Source of the DNA: Phellopilus nigrolimitatus
Lineage: Eukaryota > Basidiomycota > Agaricomycetes > Hymenochaetales > Hymenochaetaceae
Length of the DNA stretch: 64,000 nt
Reading direction: 5' to 3'
Assembly (NCBI GenBank): GCA_021029095.1
Contig: JAJOHG010000059.1
Location: forward strand, 62,001 to 126,000
In this document: positions 32,949-45,292 of the stretch, piece by piece
Numbering within the stretch: the first letter of the stretch is position 1
Layout: each line of letters starts with the position of its first letter
The notes under the pieces: model-generated
What the model saw: the letters and a program-made list of their open reading frames with translations, nothing else
Databases searched by the model: none
Told to the model about the DNA's origin: nothing
Made by a program: the position numbers and the translations under genes

Positions 32949-34274
32949 TCAACGTCTCGGCGCAGCCATCACATACATGAGAGAACCAGAGAAAACCATT
33001 ACTGCTCCAACAACTAGCTCGACATTCCAGCCACTTCTGAACAGCCAGACACTAAGACACAGACTGATGGCCTTCCGTGCAGTCAATACAATGTTTGTTG
33101 ATACCGAGCTCACCCTCGATGCGACTTGATTAACACCGGAAACACACAAAAGCTGTGTTAGCAGATTAACACCAAAGACCAAATACGTCCTCGGAACCCC
33201 TCGAACAAGCTCCGGCGAGGTTTTGAGGACCCGAAATCCATCACGGATATCGCCAATCAGGAAGATAAACACAGGAAGCGACAGAAGGTGCTGCAAACCC
33301 ATCAGGCACACTGTACAGCGTAGCGTTATTTGATCCACGCACCGTGTAAAAGATACCTTCTCTCCAACAAGGTCCATACTTTTCGTATGTTCGCTCTTGG
33401 AGGACGCCAAGAATGCCTGTTAGGAGGAGTGAGATACTCAACATGGATACACCAATCAGGTATTTTCGGTAGTCATCCACTCCATTAGAGGTCGAAGCTA
33501 ACGGTCTAGATGTAGTTGCCAAAACTACTCCAGTTGTCACTAAAACCACAGACATCTTGGACGAGTTAATGACGCAAGATGCATAAACAAAGAATCAATC
33601 ACGTACAATCTGACGAGCAGAATACCGTCTTTTCAAGAAAATGTATCCGAGAAGCATAGAAACCGGGAGACCTGAACAAAAGTTATTTAACCTTGGTTTT
33701 GATGTAAACTGAATTACGCACCCGAAGACCGAAAAACAATCTGAAGCGTGAGAGGAACATTATATGCAAAAGCCCAATTATTGAGAAGAGAACCAGTAGT
33801 GAGCACGAGGACTTGTAGGCCCCATTCGCGCAGCGGTACTTGACGGGGTAAAAAGCGAAATGGAAGTAACGCGGAGCGTTTTTCCCACAGAATAAAATGA
33901 GGCAGGGCCTGGCAGGTGATGAAAGCCATTTGACCAAATGTCATGGCGGATCCTATTGCCCTCAGGATGTACATAATATAGGTTACAGCAAAGAAACTGA
34001 CCGAGGCAGGAACTCGTCCTCAGCATCGCTTCGAAAGACCATACGTTCCTACGACAAAATCAAAGGTAAGGGGGCAAAGCAATTATGCATACCAGCGAAC
34101 ATACACACAGCACCCTCCAATAACCAACGACAGCGCCATGATCAAGTCTGTTATGTTCAAAGATAATTTGCAGTTGTTGGGTCGAGACGCATTGTCCGCA
34201 TTGTTCGCATTGTCGGGGCTTGCTTTTCGTTTGAAACGTTGGCGGAAGTTTGGCTGGCCTGCCCTAACATCCAT
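32949..34274 (-). CDS. YEA4: UDP-N-acetylglucosamine transporter, YEA4/SLC35B type
   Basis: Multi-pass nucleotide-sugar transporter of the UAA family, acting in the ER or Golgi membrane. The first ATG on the frame is at 34274; the conserved part begins MALSLVIGGCC near 34,139, so a shorter start is possible. Motifs follow in order: NVWSFEAMLR, MTFGQMAFITCQALPHF, REWGLQVLVLTTGSLLNNWA, FRSSGLPVSMLLGYIFLKRR, MSVVLVTTGVVLATT, LQERTYEKYG, GVNQVASRVSSVSTNIVLTA and VFSGSLMYVMAAPRR. Introns near 34,092-34,050, 34,005-33,965, 33,720-33,673, 33,608-33,557 and 33,350-33,280 keep the family order. Substrate assignment is from family resemblance. It is divergent from cardiolipin synthase across 143 bp. 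Confidence 0.85.
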
Positions 34275-34417
34275 GCAGGAAAACAAAATCTCCGGGGGAT
34301 GATAAAAGAAGCTTTAAGGAGATGGTGGGCGGTGACAACGCGTGAATCTGACTACGTATCATGTGGTGGTGATCAAGCCGCGCGCCGTCGCGTTTTCCCA
34401 CCTCACCTCCCGTTCAC

Positions 34418-35544
34418 ATGTCGCGGCTATCGCGCTGTTTCCTCCACCGATGCTCGAGTCCACGTTTCTCTCCTACACTCTTGCCGCAATGTCAGAAGCT
34501 TACTCTTCTGCGCGTTTTTCGTAGACAGAGCTGCCGAGATGCCTTTCATACATTCAATCGAAGGCCTTTGATTGTTCGCCGTCTCTCCAATCTGCCCGAT
34601 GGGAAGGAGGGAAAAACAAAGAATGGTGATGGGGATCTGATTCAAGAAAATATCTACACAATCCCAAATGCGCTTACCCTGTCTCGTATACTTGCCTGTC
34701 CGCTGCTTGGTTGGTCTATACTTGACGGCAACTTCGCTCTTGCTTCTGGGATTTTACTTTACGCCGGCATGTCAGACTGGGTAAATATTTATCAAATACG
34801 ATGTTTGGGTCCTTAAGCTGAATAACTATTGAGAAAGGTCGATGGTTTTTTGGCACGGAAATTTCAGATGCGGTCGATTTTGGGGACCATATTGGATCCC
34901 GCTGCGGACAAAGCGCTCATGACAACGTTGACGGTGACTCTTGCAATGAGGAACTTACTTCCAGGTGAGACTGAAGCGTAAACTCACACCACGACAGTTC
35001 TCATAAATGCTCCAGTACCGTTGGCTTTCATTATCCTTGGTCGGGACGTGCTTCTGAGCCTTTCTGCTTTTTATATCCGTTATAAGACGCTTCCGGCTCC
35101 TGTACGTTTGGCTAACATTCGTCAGAGTATCGAATCATATTTATGTTTTATTATTATTTAGAAAACAGTCCAGCGTTACTGGGATTTTTCTATACCTTCA
35201 GCAGAAGTGCATCCAACGGGAATTAGCAAGGCGAGAATCTCGTCGTTTATTTTGCATCTGTTGAGTGTTCACCATCATTCGGCTTCTCTCAGATAAACAC
35301 CGGACTTCAGCTCTTGCTCATGGGCATAACGACGATATCTCCTCTTATAGACGCTGATTTAAGTGTGACTCTGCAGAGTTTACAGTGAGTGCTGGTTTAG
35401 TTAATCAGCGTTGCTGTAAAAGGTCTTATTCAAGTCTTCAGATGGATCGTTGCAGGTACGACATTATGGAGTGGCCTTTCGTATATTTTCTCTTCCTCCG
35501 CAGTACGCGTCGTCTCCCTCAAGATACCGAAGAAAAAGCAATAA
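34418..35544 (+). CDS. CRD1: Cardiolipin synthase (mitochondrial)
   Basis: Joins CDP-diacylglycerol and phosphatidylglycerol to make cardiolipin in the mitochondrial inner membrane. The first 60 residues are rich in R, S and hydrophobic residues, as in a mitochondrial presequence (MSRLSRCFLHRC...). The CDP-alcohol phosphotransferase signature is split by an intron: MSDW|VDGFLARKF, then GTILDPAADK, giving the D-G-x2-A-R-x8-G-x3-D-x3-D pattern (about 34,775-34,910). Membrane segments follow (VPLAFIILGRDVLLSLSAFY). A GC-AG intron (35231-35292) joins HPTGISK to INTGLQLLLMG. The protein ends SLKIPKKKQ at 35544. It converges on the spindle-pole gene, 233 bp apart. Confidence 0.92.
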
Positions 35545-35777
35545 ATCGAGAGATACATACACATCCTTATAAAATTGTCAACTGTAAGGTGTTGGTGTTG
35601 CCACACTGATCATGCAAATAAAGAGGACGTGATAATGCACAGACCATGAGGCTGCAATATGATACATACACGATAATAACGAACGCTCGACCTATTACAT
35701 ACATACAAAAAAAGGCCCATGCTGGAGAATGTATGAGGGATAAGTTAAATCAAAAAGTACGGGAACCACATCTATAT
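35545..35777. other. Convergent 3' spacer
   Basis: The 3' ends of cardiolipin synthase and the spindle-pole gene meet here. Nothing else is seen. Confidence 0.4.
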
Positions 35778-38700
35778 CTAAGACACACGATTCTTCCGAA
35801 CAGTTTCTAGCGCAACTGTGATGGCCGCTTTCGCCGATCTTTGCTCACGCCATAAGTCGCTAGCTCGTCTGAAAAAGTGTGGTCATAAGCCTATCAACCT
35901 CAATTATTAAATAACTAACCTTGCACGCAGTACAAAAACTATACCCAGTACGACTGCCTTTAGCGATTTTGATCGAAGGTTCAAAGACGGAGGAGATGCG
36001 GGTCCTAGTTGTGCAATGGTGGCCAAGACTCGCTTTTCGCTATTGACTATACGTCAGTCGAAGAGGAAATATGTTTAGAAACATGGCGAAACGGTACCTC
36101 TTTTCAAACCGAGATAAAAGGACAAGCAGGTACTGCTTCTGATAACCCAGATCATCGCGTAGTGACGCTTCTCTTGTGAATTTGGCCTTCAGATAGCGGA
36201 TTTGTACAAAAAGGCCCTTGCATTCTCTGTTGTGCTTCAGCATGAGTGCGCCCGCAGCATCGCTTCCATTCAAGGCTTCAGCAAAAGGCCGCGAAAGACC
36301 ACAACTCTGCACTCACGAGTCCGCAACTACCACTTTCTCAGTTCGCCCAGCAAGCTGTTCCTTCATGAATCTCAATTGCGCGCGGGTTTGCTTGTTCATT
36401 CTCTCGTAGTGTTCCAGTTCTTGACGATGATGCACCGCCATTTTATCCCTCTCTGCACGGAGTTGCCTCAAATCGCGCCCGAAACGATCAGCTTCTTGCT
36501 GAATATACTTCAGCTCCACCTCCAGTCTTGATGCTATCGCTTGTATACCTGTGCTTTCGGATTGCATGTGTTTCTTCTCCGATTGGGCTTGGCTTAACTC
36601 TTCGTCGTGCAGTTTCCGAAGGGCATCCAGCTCGGCCGTAACTGTGGTCAGCCTAAGCTGCAGGGTTGCAGTATTCGAACTAGACAGGAGGTTATTGCTT
36701 AAATCCTTCAGGTATAGTAGTTACCCACCTTCTTGGTAGGGATTTGCTCAATTCGTTCTCACCACATTTAACACAGAGTGACTTTTCCAGACGACGATCT
36801 TCACGGCCCTCGAGCTCAGCTAGTTCTGTCTCGAGACTCGAGATCCGACGCCGGGCATTTTCGAGCGCTTTGGTCAGACCGACGACACCTAGCCCAGCTT
36901 CCTCAAGTTTATCGAGCTTGTCGTCGATGCTTTCATTGGCTATGTCAAGGTCCTTCTGCAAACGACCAATCTCCGCCATGAGGTGAGCAGCTGTCACATC
37001 TCCAGTCATGTTCAATAACCAGGATGCCTACTACCCAGTAAGCATAATGCAACCCGAACAATGGAATGACATACATCACGAAGCGGTTCTCCTGGAGTTC
37101 TTGGAGTTTTCATGGACATGTTAATGAGATGCCTATGCATGGGCGAAAACCCGCTCATGCTTGTGTTTCGACGCGGTGTGGCATATGCCGACAGGGAGTC
37201 ACGATTCTGCAGCTGAGTGAGCAGCTCCTCATTCTCTTTCTCAAGCATTCCGATGCGGGTGTCCTTGGCCATTTCGATCGCTTTACGAGCAGGACTCTGC
37301 TTGATAAGTGCAGTTAGTCGGCCGACCTCTTTGGTGGCCTCTGCCAGTTCTGCCTCCAAAGCTTCCACATCAGCATCATTGAACGATCTGAGGTTGGATT
37401 GAGGTTGATTATGCAACCTAGACATTTCCCGCTCCGAGGAAGCTAGTTTCATGCGAAGTTCAGCCAATTCTTTGCTATCCTTTGAAATATTCCGGTCGCT
37501 TTCCTCGAGAGCATCCTCTAACTGTCGTGCGGTCAGCTTCGCTCTGTCCAGTTCGTCCGCAGAGATCGCAACTTGCTCGTTGGCTCTTTCGACGGCCTCT
37601 TCACTCTCTGCAAGTTTTTCTTCCGCCTTGCATAGCCGATCTTCAAGATATTTGACCTTCTCAGTAGCCTCTGTTGACTCAACCTTTAGTCGGGAAATGA
37701 GACCCCGAGCTTCGTGAAGCTCGTCTCTGAGCAATGACTGCTGCAAACGAAGTTCTTTTGATTCGTCTCTAACAGTTTCCGCCGATTCCTTTGCAAGACG
37801 AAGACTAGATTCAAGGTCTCGGATCGTCGATTTTAAGGAAGATGTTTCCTTCTCCAAATCCACAATGCGGGTGCTGGAGGAAGCCAAAGCTTTTTCGTCC
37901 TGTTGCGAACGGAAAGCGACAGACTGAAGTTCTCTTTCGAGCTGATCCTTTTCGTCATTGGCCCTGCGAAGCTCTGAGCCAATATCCCTTTCACTAGCCA
38001 TGATCCGCTCGGCTTGCTCTGCGCGCTGTTTCAGGAGCTGGTTTTCCGTTTCCACTTTGCTGAACTCTTTTCTTGCGTCCTCCAGCTTGCTTTTTATGCC
38101 CTCCAACGAGGATGATTTCTTCTCCGCGTCATTGAGTCGCTTTTCCAAATCCCTGACGATGTCCCCGACGCCCTGCTCAACTTCAGACATCCTTTCCCTC
38201 CACCTCTCCTTATCTCGCATCCTCTCTTTTTGCTCGTTCTCTAGCTCTTTCTCCTTGACCTCGACAGTCGCCTGGAGCTCGAGCATTCCTTTCTCCAGCT
38301 CCTCCTTTTCAAGCACCCATAGCTCCGCCCCTTCATCCTCCATGACTCCACTTAGTTCTGGTCGGTGTAGCCTAACTTGAAGCGCTTCCACTTCTAGCTG
38401 TTGACTCCGAATTCTCTCTACAAGCACCTCGTTCTCCTCCTGGAGACGCCGGTTAAGACCGTGAAGATAGGTGTTCAGCTTTCCTGCGTTGAAACGACCA
38501 ACTCCTAGTGGGCCAGTGACAGGATCGAAAGAAGCGTTCGCTCTGAGGTGGACAGTCAAGTCGTGGGAGGACGCAGTAGATACAAAGGAGTTATTGGCTC
38601 CGCCTCCTGGCGTCGAATCCACATCGTTACCCGGTGGAGAGCTGCAGGATGGTGTAATGGGTTCGAATGTATGAATTTGTGAAAGTGGGTGTGACATCCT

Positions 38701-40020
38701 CGGTCTTCCAGTCCCTACTCTAAAGGGACGTGAATGCACAGGGCTGAATCCAGCGTTGCTGTTCTGTGTAGTTGTTCGAGGATGAGGTGTAGGAAAAGTC
38801 ATCCGAGGGCGCGCGGTCGAATTGACAACACTCAGAAGAAATGACTTTCTACGAGGGAGAGGAGTCTCCAAATCGTCTGTCTCGCCGTGTCCGTCTTCCT
38901 GTTTTTCGTGATCAGACCGGCCTATCGACTTGTAGGATTGATATGCCGGAGTGGGTGTTGACACTGCTGATGGAAAGGACGTCACGGGCGGAAAGTGAAC
39001 GCTCCGCACCCCAGGCACAGACGTAGCATCATCAGACGAGAAAGTGGGCTCCCGCACCTCGGACGCGTCACTGATACTATCCTTTCTTTCGTCCATGGAC
39101 GTTTTCCCCTCTTGGCTCAATTGATTTTGCTGAACTTCATGGGCGTCTCGACCATGATCTGCTCTTCCGTCAGATCCATGAACGTTTTCACTATCGAAGG
39201 GGCGATTAGAGTCCTCGTTTCCAGGATGTGAAGGCGAGCTCTTCTCTAAACTTGACGTCGAAGACGTCAAAGAAGAGACTGAACGGGATAAAGCAGGAGG
39301 ACGGGTGGCATCATGGGGCTTGCGAACAGCGACATCTTTGAATTTGCGCAAAGAGAACGACTAGACAAACAGTTCAGGCGTGCAATCAAAATGGGCTCAA
39401 ACAAAAACACATACTTTCCCCAACGAGCCTTCGCCCTCAGAGTGACTAAAGTCTTGGGTCTTCAATCCAGTCCGGCATCCGTCTATGTCAAAAGTAGCGT
39501 TCGGAAGAGGTAGAGGAGAGGGCGTCCTGCTGATAGATTCTAGCGCCTCAGAGAGAGAAAACTCTTCGTCAGAACCCGAGCAAGGCAACATGCCAACATC
39601 TAAGGATACTTTATCCCTTTCTGGATCCTCAACTTGGCCTTCTTCGTCGCTCCCAGATTCCGGGAGTCGTGTTATCATGGACGCATCGTTGTTTATATCC
39701 TCGGAGCGTACAGGGTTTAGACGTAGGGATCTAGGTATATAAGCGCCTGACGCCGAGGACTTGACTGTTGGTTCGTTGTCCACGTAGCGATTGGTACCCG
39801 CAGAGGCTGGAGACGGAGGGGAGATAGTGTTTTTCATAGATAGAGACTTGCGCAATACAGGAGAGCTTGAGCTCAAGGACAGTGCGGAAGTGAGTCCCTC
39901 ATCGACGGTGGAGGCATCGAACTCGGGGAGGGAGGGCAGGGAGGGCATATCGCCAATGCGAGCCTCGCCCTCCTCTATACGTCGCCAAATACGAGATGGT
40001 GTCTCTATCGGTAGTGCCAT
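35778..40020 (-). CDS. PACT-domain spindle pole body / microtubule-nucleation protein
   Basis: About 1,200 residues from MALPIETPSRIWRRIEEG (40020) to RKNRVS (35778). An acidic, serine-rich N-terminus (about 300 residues) is followed by a long coiled coil, beginning RFNAGKLNTYLHGLNRRLQE near 38,490 and continuing through many exon-wide heptads. At the C-terminus LKAKFTREASLRDDLGYQKQ (about 36,150) and LKAVVLGIVFVLRARRASD (about 35,935) match the PACT centrosome-targeting domain. By family it should anchor gamma-tubulin complexes at the spindle pole, like fission yeast Pcp1 or Mto1; which one it corresponds to is not clear. Introns lie near 39,400, 37,070-37,020, 36,730-36,690, 36,310 and 35,920-35,880. 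Its promoter is shared with Mpe1. Confidence 0.85.
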
Positions 40021-40381
40021 GATAGGTTTTATGGCTCAACAATATGCTTTCTAGCGCCGAGTGGTCTCAGGTTGAGGCGGTAGATGCTCACGCGACAGAC
40101 GCGACCAGTAACACGATAACACGAACGTCACATGAGCGCGAGTGCGTCTTCCAAATGCGGACCGTGCCGGATCGCCGGACCCGGACCCGGATCCGGGCAG
40201 TCACAGTTGACGACGCTGCTCTACCTTCGAGTCTTCGACGTCGACGTCGACAACTTGCTCAAACTCTGTCGCATTCTTAAGAAGAAAAAAAAAACCCCAC
40301 CACACACACTCCAGTTCCTCGTAAGGCCTTGTCGCCTTCCCCCTTGATATCCCATCATTAGTGTGTTCGTAGCCACCCACA
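40021..40381. promoter_or_regulatory. Divergent promoter, spindle-pole gene and MPE1
   Basis: 361 bp between two start codons facing outward. It contains GGACCCGGACCCGG-like repeats near 40,178 and an A-rich run near 40,282. No clear TATA box. Confidence 0.4.
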
Positions 40382-42445
40382 ATGACATCGTCTGTCTACT
40401 ACAAGTTCAAGTCGCAGAGAGACGAGTCAAAGGTTTCTTTCGACGGCACAGGCATATCCGTCTTTGATCTCAAGAAAGAGATCGTCCTTGCCAACAATCT
40501 CAAAGCAAACGATTTTGATCTCCTTCTCTACAATTCTTCAACGGACCAAGGCAGGCGACACAATCAAACAGTCTAAAATATGTATTAACACACCTATAGA
40601 ATACAAGGATGACTCGTATATCATTCCGCGCTCTTCCTTAGTCATTGCGAAGCGAATCCCTGCGGCGAAGGCAGGCAAGGGCAAAGGTTCAATGTATTTA
40701 ACGGCGACTACTTCCACAGCTGCATCATCAGTCGATAGTTCGGCTGGGAAAGAGCGGCAAGCTCCAGCAGCATTTCTAAGAGCACGCATTGGTGTCGGCG
40801 CAATGTCAAAACGCTTTGATGGAAAGGAGGAAAGTCCTAAACCTCGCTCATCGGTAAGTAGGGATTTTCATTTGTGAGTTCGGCCTCTCTTTATATATAA
40901 CTCACTTTTTTCGAAGACTCCGACAGCCGCAGCCTCTGTTTCTAATAATGCCTCTAACTCCGACGAAGCCGCAGCAATGGCTGCTATGTTTAAGGCGCAA
41001 ACGAATGTTTGGGAGGAGACTCAGGAGAAAATGTCACAGTCAGTATCGACTCTCGTCGCTCACTTTTGTCAACCACATAATAATAAATATGAACTCGTTA
41101 CTTGGTTTTCCCTTTCTCCTTCCTTACTTCTCCAGAGCTGTCCCCATCTACAGTAATTCTAGAGGTACTGGTCGAGGAGGGAAACAATTTGTCACTCGTC
41201 AAACCCATCATCAACCGGACCGTCCTCTTCCTCCAAGCTACGTGTGCTATCGTTGTGGACAGAAAGGTCGGCTGTACCTTGCGTTTAGGATCTTATCTGG
41301 TTTATTCAAGCTCGTTTTAGGACACTGGATCCACGACTGCCCTACGAACAATGATAGAGACTATGACAATCGACCGCGCATCAAGCGAACGACGGGCATT
41401 CCGCGCAGTTTTCTTAAAGCCGTGGAGTCTCCCTCGGAAGGAAAGCTCGGCCAAGGGGTTATGGTTACTCCGGACGGCGGTTATGTTGTAGCTCAACCTG
41501 ATGTGTACGTCGACTCGCTATGTCACTCTTACCTATTCGCTCCTGACTATCTTTTTCAGAGTCTCATGGCAAAAGCAGGTCACACGTCCGAAGGGCTTGA
41601 CGCCCTCCGATGTCCGCGAAAGGCCTCCTGCCGATCCCGCTTTGGCTTGTCCCATTGACAATAGACTTTTCTTGGATGCTGTTAAAACGCCTTGTTGCGG
41701 AACGCTCTATTGTGAAGATTGTATACACTCCCATTTACTTGAGAACGACTTCATTTGTCCAAAGTGTTCAAAGAAAGTTTCTTCTCTTGATAATCTTGTC
41801 ATCGATAAGCCGATGCGTACGCGAGTTGGTGACTACATTGACAAGGTGATTAGGGAAAGCCTCGAAGCTGAAGAAGCTGCTTTTAACGCGGCCGAAAATA
41901 GCCAACAGGTAAGCAAGATTCCACATAAGTGCCACTCACAAAAATTCAATATGTGCTAGGATTTGAAGGACGAGTCCGCGCTCAAGAGCGATGGCGAAGT
42001 GCAATTTGATCAGCAGCCTGGCTCCAATTTTGATCTATCGCAGCTCCTTAACGAAACAATACCGCAACTCCAGGCTCAAATCGCGCAGCTTTCCGTTATG
42101 CTTCAAAACCCTTCGTTGCCGATGCAGGTCCGACAGTCCACTGTGATCCAATTTCAACAATACCAGATGCAACTTCAGCAAGCGCAAGCGTTCGCGTCCC
42201 TGGCGGCGGACATGACCGCTGTCGCAACCGCGGCGCAGCACGATCCAGGCAACATGAGCCAGAATTTTGTTCAGAACCAGTGGTCGACACCCTTCCCGAA
42301 TCAGCAGCCAGCGGGGCTCGATTCTGCCTACCAGCGACTTCCGGTCAGCAGCAGACGGCGGACTAACAAAAGGGATCGTCCTTCTGATTTCTTGGAAATT
42401 GGAGGCAGCGAATCACAAGTGAAGATGCCAAGGTACTGGGAATAG
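40382..42445 (+). CDS. MPE1: Mpe1/RBBP6 cleavage and polyadenylation factor
   Basis: Component of the nuclear cleavage and polyadenylation factor; it contacts the poly(A) signal machinery. The DWNN ubiquitin-like domain starts at residue 1 (SSVYYKFKSQRDESKVSFDG, then SVFDLKKEIVLANNL). A CCHC zinc knuckle reads CYRCGQK, then after an intron GHWIHDCP (about 41,246-41,341). A RING/U-box-like domain starts ALACPIDNRLFLDAVKTPCC near 41,645 and ends FICPKCSKKV near 41,770. The C-terminal part is Q-rich (RQSTVIQFQQYQMQLQQ) and ends KMPRYWE. Introns near 40,553-40,605, 40,855-40,918, 41,038-41,136, 41,266-41,320, 41,503-41,560 and 41,910-41,960 join in the expected order. Confidence 0.93.
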
Positions 42446-42633
42446 CGTTCGGGGCGTATTTCTTTTATTTCGATTATATGACCATCATCATATGAACTAC
42501 ATACATAGTACACGCACATGTTGACCGTTGATGCTTTAATATATCACACATTTTTCACCATTGTAAAGCCGAGACGTCCAATTTGAAAGTTTTCGAAGAC
42601 GTTGAGAGCGAGAAGTGCCTAAATTTTATACTC
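42446..42633. other. Convergent 3' spacer of MPE1 and VPS5
   Basis: 188 bp of AT-rich sequence between two stop codons. Nothing else is seen. Confidence 0.4.
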
Positions 42634-45096
42634 TTACACAGCCAACGCCTGGTCATCCGAATTGATTAGTCGATGATTTGTGTTGACTTTCTTCAACAAA
42701 AGATCTTGGTAGTTTTCCCAAGAAGCAATCAACTGAGAATACATGCAGTCAGTACCCGGTAGCAAATTTCGTCTGAAACACATGCCTCCTTCTGTCGTTG
42801 AATCATTCCTTCTAGGAAACCCTCCAATGAATTCTTGAAATCGAGTATTCGCTCTTCTTCAAACCGCGCCAATTCACTCTTGACTAATTTACCGCAGCGT
42901 TCGAAGTCCTGTTTGGCACCGAGTACCTTCCGCTCAGCCTGATAGGGCTTCGTAAGTAGATGTTTCAATCGCGACAATGGTACATACATCAGCTATTTGG
43001 ACCAACGAGTGCCCGACGCGATCCTGAGGAATACGACCTTGGCTACGTGCCTTCTCGTGTACCTGCTTTACTCGCCGAAGTTCCCCTTCAGCATTCTGCC
43101 ATAAGGCATGGCATCGCACACGAGAAGCGAATGCCATCTTTTCGACGCTCCACATTCAGATTTTGTATCGATAAATAAGCTTGTGCGACGTACCCGCACT
43201 GAGTTGATAATGCGAGCGTACTCTTCGGCTGAAAAGTGTGTTAGGTCAGCATCAATGATCGCGATAGAAGGTATTATCACCTGTGCTCATAAAGGCGATT
43301 GTATCTTCCTGTGCTTGCATGTGCTGTAGATCCTGAGCCTTTTTCCCCACGTCCGACATGGCATTGAGAGAGTGTGAAAGCTGCTTGCTCAAGTCCGAAC
43401 CTGATAGCTCTCCGATGGCAATGGCAAACTCCCCAGTCGCATTGGCCAATTCTAATAAACCAGATGAACTCAACACAATGTAGTTTTACGGCTTTAAATG
43501 CTTATTACCTGCGCGCTGCCTCGATACAGTTTCAATCGACTTGACCAGACCCTTCAGCTGTGACTCTAGGCTGTCAAGGTATAATTTCTTCTTGTCAAAC
43601 CACTGTTCACGATTACAATATGAGCCTACCAAGCATGGTCAAGAAAAGAAAGGAAGAAACTTACATCGTCAACCTCATAGAACCTTGGACCAGCGAGTGT
43701 CTGGCCAATGCTAGTCATAAGTCCACCGCGTTCCTGGGCGATTTCAGTTTTTCTATGCTTTATCTATTAGAGTGGCCTTAAGTCTGTGATTGCACTTTCA
43801 TTCAGGAATATCTTACGTCAAGCGCAAAGCTATCGCTCTCCAGAAACAATTTCAAGTCGAGATCCTTGGATAGTACAGGGTGGTTTGCGATCTTCACTAT
43901 ACATTTCTCCAGGGCTAGACGACGTTGATTGACGAATTGATTGTCGAATCGGCCGAAAGAACTCTTCTTCTCTGGTACTGGAGGGACGATGACACCTGGA
44001 TTGTTCATTGACAGTGTTTCGTACAGCCAGAGAAAGTCCGAATAGCGTCGAAGTACTGAGAATGACGGCTTATTGAACAATGGCGAGCTTGTCTAACCTG
44101 ATATTAACAAATGAGCACGCACATCATTGAGCCTCATACCTTCGTATGGACCGTGTAAAGAACGTATGGCCTGATAGAGTCTCCAACTTTTTGTGGGTCG
44201 TCTACAAAGATAGAAAAAAGAGGCGATAATGATAGATCCTGTTTCTCATTCGAAGGTCGCTGCTAAACACGATGAGTTAGTTACTTGATAAGTTCGGTAA
44301 AATCGACATATCAAGTCACCTCTTTCTCGTCCGGCGTTGGCAACTGTGCCCTAGTCTCCGCATCTTCCGGTTCTGTGGCATCTTTCGACTGTATATTTGA
44401 AGTGGAGAAACCCGCCTGCGAGTCCTGCCAACCTCCAACACTCTCCCCTCCAAGAGCGAGACTAGCAAATGATTGTGTTAATCTAGGACTTGGATAACCA
44501 AGAGGTGAAACAGATTTATCTGATTGAACCGATGGTGGCAGGTGCGGCGAGAAAAAGCTGGAACCAGGCGATGCAGGTTGAAGTGGGGCGGTCTCTGACG
44601 GCGGCGAACGTATCGACGTTCTTACGGACGAGGACGGAGAAGGTTCTCGTGTATGTTCGATGTTTAAGGACGGCGAACTTCTGGAGCTCTCGATAGTTAT
44701 GCTAGCACTGGCTGACTCTTCCGTCGAGATGCTCTCCCGAAACCCTGGGCTCTGCAGCTCTGGATTCTTGAACGAAATCACGTCCGATGTAGGCGGCTCT
44801 GCTGCTTCGAGCACATGTTCAGCTGTGACTGTGTGCTCGACGAACGCATCTCCGGACGCGATAGGGCTCTCCAACAGTCCAAGGTCCTTCTCTTCATTGT
44901 CGCCATTTGCAGCTCCAGTGCCGAACGAGTGTTCGAACTGCGACGTATAATTTTCGTCATGGAAGTCATGATGTTGCTGCTGCCCAAACGTCGCCCATGG
45001 ATCCGGCGAGTTCGAGCGCGGCCCGGAAAACGGGTCTGCGAACGGATTGTCTTCGAGTGCGCGTGAGGATGAGAGTAGGTCGTCGAAGCCGTCCAT
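42634..45096 (-). CDS. VPS5: Vps5/SNX1-type sorting nexin (PX-BAR)
   Basis: Membrane-bending subunit of the retromer-associated sorting nexin dimer, on endosomes, for return of cargo to the Golgi. Starts at 45096 (MDGFDDLLSSSRALEDNPFA). The acidic, serine-rich N-terminus covers about 250 residues. The PX domain includes FSVLRRYSDFLWLYETLS (about 44,050), the RRY/SDF core that binds PI3P, and VIVPPVPEKKS (about 43,990). The BAR part follows with VDDWFDKKKLYLDSLESQLK, LANATGEFAIAIGELSGSDL and NSVRVRYVAQAYLSIQN. The last exon starts LIASWENYQDLLLKKVN and ends DDQALAV. Introns are numerous and short. A typical fungal Vps5 layout with no disabling change seen. Confidence 0.9.
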
Positions 45097-45292
45097 GACG
45101 GTGAAAAGCAATGAGTAATCTCGGATGAACTACGCGCGACCATAGGATGTCTTGCACTTCAAGTATGCTCGATGCCAGGAATACATTTCAGATGTTTGCC
45201 ATACATATCACGATTTACTGAGTACAATGGAACAGTCGTTTTTCTATGAACAGACATGCTTCATGTAGTGCCATTCTTTACATAATCTAGCT

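Noticed and set aside
36744..39231. Many long plus-strand open frames opposite the spindle-pole gene
   Set aside because: They are antisense shadows of a long, E/L/S-rich coiled-coil coding region, giving runs of S, L and F without domain character.
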